A stretch of 64,000 bases of DNA, taken from contig NZ_VORT01000002.1 of assembly GCF_007997155.1 (NCBI RefSeq), positions 248,001 to 312,000 of the forward strand. Reading direction: 5' to 3'. Positions 62,608 to 64,000 of the stretch are shown here, one piece after another. A program made the position numbers and the translations under genes. Numbering within the stretch: the stretch's first letter is position 1; each line of letters opens with the position of its first letter. A model generated the notes under the pieces. The model had not been told where the DNA came from. It worked only from the letters and a program-made list of their open reading frames with translations, and did no database searches. The DNA comes from Aequorivita antarctica (GTDB taxonomy: Bacteria > Bacteroidota > Bacteroidia > Flavobacteriales > Flavobacteriaceae).

Positions 62608-63381
62608 ATGAAAGAATTCAAAAATCAATGGGCATTAATCCTTGGCGGAAGTAGCGGACTTGGCCTTGCCAGTGCTAAAAAACTTGCATCCGAAGGGATG
62701 AATATTTGCATTGTCCATCGAGATTTGAAGAATAGTTTGGCTGCTTTTGAGGAAGAGATGAAAAAGATGAAATCCTATGGAGTTTTAGTAAAATCCTTTA
62801 ATCAGGATGCTTTGAATGGAGATGTTAGAAACGAAATACTTAATGAGCTCCCGAAGCATAGCGTTAAAATACTTCTGCACAGCATTGCTAAAGGAAGTTT
62901 AAAAAAAATGCACGACGATAAAAATGAAATCCTTTCAAAGCAGGATTTTGACATAACTATTCACGCAATGGCCGTTAGCTGGTATGAGTGGGTTCAAGCT
63001 TTAATTCAAAAAGAAATATTTGTTGCCAAAGCAAGAAGTATAGCTTTTACAAGCGAAGGAAACTCAAAAGTATGGCCTGGCTACGGGGCTGTTTCTGCGG
63101 CGAAGTCAGTACTGGAAGCTTTAATGCGAAATATGGCGGTAGAGTTGGCCCCATTGGGAATTACAACCAACTGTATTCAGGCCGGAACTACAAAAACACC
63201 TTCATTTTTGGCAATTCCCGGAAGTGATAAATTAGCTGAAATGGCTAAAATGAGAAATCCTTTCAATAGACTAACAACTCCAGAAGATGTTGCCAACGTT
63301 GTGTCGCTACTCTGTAAAAAAGAAGGAGATTGGATAAACGGAACCATAGTGAAAGTGGATGGAGGCGAAAGTTTAAGATGA
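62608..63381 (+). CDS. Enoyl-ACP-reductase-like SDR enzyme (FabL/FabI type)
   Basis: A 257-residue short-chain dehydrogenase with NAD(P)-binding LGGSSGLGLASAKKLA and HSIAKGSL. The catalytic pair reads Y159-x6-K166 (YGAVSAAK), the spacing of FabI/FabL enoyl-ACP reductases, not the usual SDR Y-x3-K. The C-terminal GTIVKVDGGESLR is typical. It probably reduces a 2-enoyl thioester in chain elongation. It starts 62 bases after the PKS stop and precedes the dehydratase. Confidence 0.85.
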   Translation: MKEFKNQWALILGGSSGLGLASAKKLASEGMNICIVHRDLKNSLAAFEEEMKKMKSYGVLVKSFNQDALNGDVRNEILNELPKHSVKILLHSIAKGSLKKMHDDKNEILSKQDFDITIHAMAVSWYEWVQALIQKEIFVAKARSIAFTSEGNSKVWPGYGAVSAAKSVLEALMRNMAVELAPLGITTNCIQAGTTKTPSFLAIPGSDKLAEMAKMRNPFNRLTTPEDVANVVSLLCKKEGDWINGTIVKVDGGESLR

Positions 63382-63396
63382 TTTTAAAAAGATAAT

Positions 63397-63873
63397 TTGA
63401 AGATTAACGAAATTATATTGCAGCTACCGTACTCCGAACCTTTTTTGTTTGTGGATGAAGTGCTTTCCGTTTCCGAAGAAACTATTTCTGGAACCTATAC
63501 TTTTCACAAAGACGCATTTTTTTATAAAGGTCATTTCAAAAACAATCCTGTTACTCCAGGTGTAATCTTGACGGAATGTATGGCGCAGATTGGGTTGGTA
63601 TGTCTTGGTATTTATCTTTTGGACAAAGAGAATAGTTTAACATCACCAACATTTGCTATGAGTAGTATCGAAATAGATTTTTACCTTCCTGTTTTTCCAG
63701 GTGAAAAAGTCAAAGTGCTTTCGGAAAAAAAATACTTCAGGTTTAATAAATTAAAATGTGAAGTGAAAATGCTAAATAATAATGATGAAATTGTTGCGAA
63801 AGGAACTATCAGTGGAATGATAATCAATAAGAAAAGAGAAGAAACAATTCATTCAAAGAAACTTCCTCAATAA
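63397..63873 (+). CDS. FabZ-like 3-hydroxyacyl-ACP dehydratase (hotdog fold)
   Basis: A 158-residue hotdog protein with FYKGHFKNNPVTPGVILTECMAQIG, where His46 and Glu60 correspond to the FabZ catalytic pair. It starts at a TTG (63397) 15 bases after the reductase stop. Together with the reductase and the following ketoacyl synthase it could form a chain-building module for the PKS starter. No other domain. Confidence 0.88.
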   Translation: MKINEIILQLPYSEPFLFVDEVLSVSEETISGTYTFHKDAFFYKGHFKNNPVTPGVILTECMAQIGLVCLGIYLLDKENSLTSPTFAMSSIEIDFYLPVFPGEKVKVLSEKKYFRFNKLKCEVKMLNNNDEIVAKGTISGMIINKKREETIHSKKLPQ

Positions 63874-63881
63874 ACATTTAA

Positions 63882-64000
63882 ATGAAGAAACGTGTAGTAG
63901 TTACTGGTCTTGGAGTGGTTTCACCAAATGGGGTGGGTCTTCCGAAGTTTTCGGATTCCATAAAAAAAGGTATTTCCGGAATCCGCTTTTTCCCAGAACT
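63882..64000 (+). CDS. Beta-ketoacyl-ACP synthase (FabF/KAS-II type), N-terminal part
   Basis: The ATG at 63882 opens a frame that runs off the window: MKKRVVVTGLGVVSPNGVG is the classic start of FabF-type ketosynthases. Only about 39 residues are visible, before the catalytic Cys. It begins eight bases after the dehydratase stop, so it belongs to the same transcript. Confidence 0.9.
   Translation, partial: MKKRVVVTGLGVVSPNGVGLPKFSDSIKKGISGIRFFPE

Noticed and set aside
1-64000. CRISPR arrays, rRNA operons, complete insertion sequences, prophage genes
   Set aside because: None of the expected repeat spacing, rRNA landmarks, transposase or phage structural genes was found.

Overview
The window is chromosomal DNA from a member of the Bacteroidota, most likely a marine-type Flavobacteriaceae. 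This rests on the low GC content, TAnnTTTG-type -7 promoter boxes, weak Shine-Dalgarno signals, a type IX secretion sorting domain (24436-26043), bacillithiol synthesis (BshA), and many Bacteroidota-typical families (DUF4159, MutS2 without Smr, the GH3-serine hydrolase fusion, SUI1). Genus is not assigned. No complete insertion sequence, prophage, CRISPR array or rRNA operon was seen.

Layout. (1) 1-2838: the end of a DabA inorganic-carbon transporter gene, a DUF6671 gene, a convergent LysR regulator and a small unknown gene. (2) 2861-3285: three tRNA genes (Ser-GCT, Pro-TGG, Arg-TCT) on the minus strand. (3) 3370-8518: a compact minus-strand operon tsaD, tfoX-like, rsmE, DUF4159, AI-2E-type transporter, methyltransferase, divergent from a very long tamB (8616-13010). 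(4) 13101-21157: alkB-like, a porin, lemA plus DUF2207, an ArsR/SRPBCC operon with a readable promoter, an atypical FAD monooxygenase and a dus gene. (5) 21383-26043: an AraC/metalloprotease-like pair, an orphan membrane protein flanked by inverted repeats (accessory cassette candidate), and a T9SS-exported protein. (6) 26210-31837: ridA, lptD, an N-acetylmuramoyl-alanine amidase and an MCE protein, i.e. envelope biogenesis. (7) 31841-39604: Fe-S redox proteins, a HAD-like protein, a GH3/serine hydrolase fusion, bshA and a PrcB-like lipoprotein. (8) 39611-58083: M19-like dipeptidase, FAD/Fe-S dehydrogenase, LpxH-like phosphatase, aroC, a symporter, MutS2, Ung, a SUI1/nucleoside phosphorylase/periplasmic-binding-fold operon, a 2OG oxygenase and a fused E1 dehydrogenase. 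(9) 58181-59579: small envelope proteins (DUF1328, lipocalin-like, OmpA-like). (10) 59654-64000: a co-directional cluster with flavoprotein, methyltransferase, type III polyketide synthase, enoyl-ACP-reductase-like SDR, FabZ-like dehydratase and a ketoacyl synthase running off the window.

The best candidate for a little-described system is region 10. Its flavoprotein, methyltransferase and type III PKS recall the Streptomyces srs alkylquinone pathway, here joined to what look like dedicated fatty-acid elongation genes that could supply its acyl starter. Second-tier candidates are the DabA/DUF6671/LysR locus, the inverted-repeat cassette at 23250-24245, the zinc-motif flavoprotein at 18726-20162, and the operon pairing a nucleoside phosphorylase with a signal-less periplasmic-binding-fold protein.
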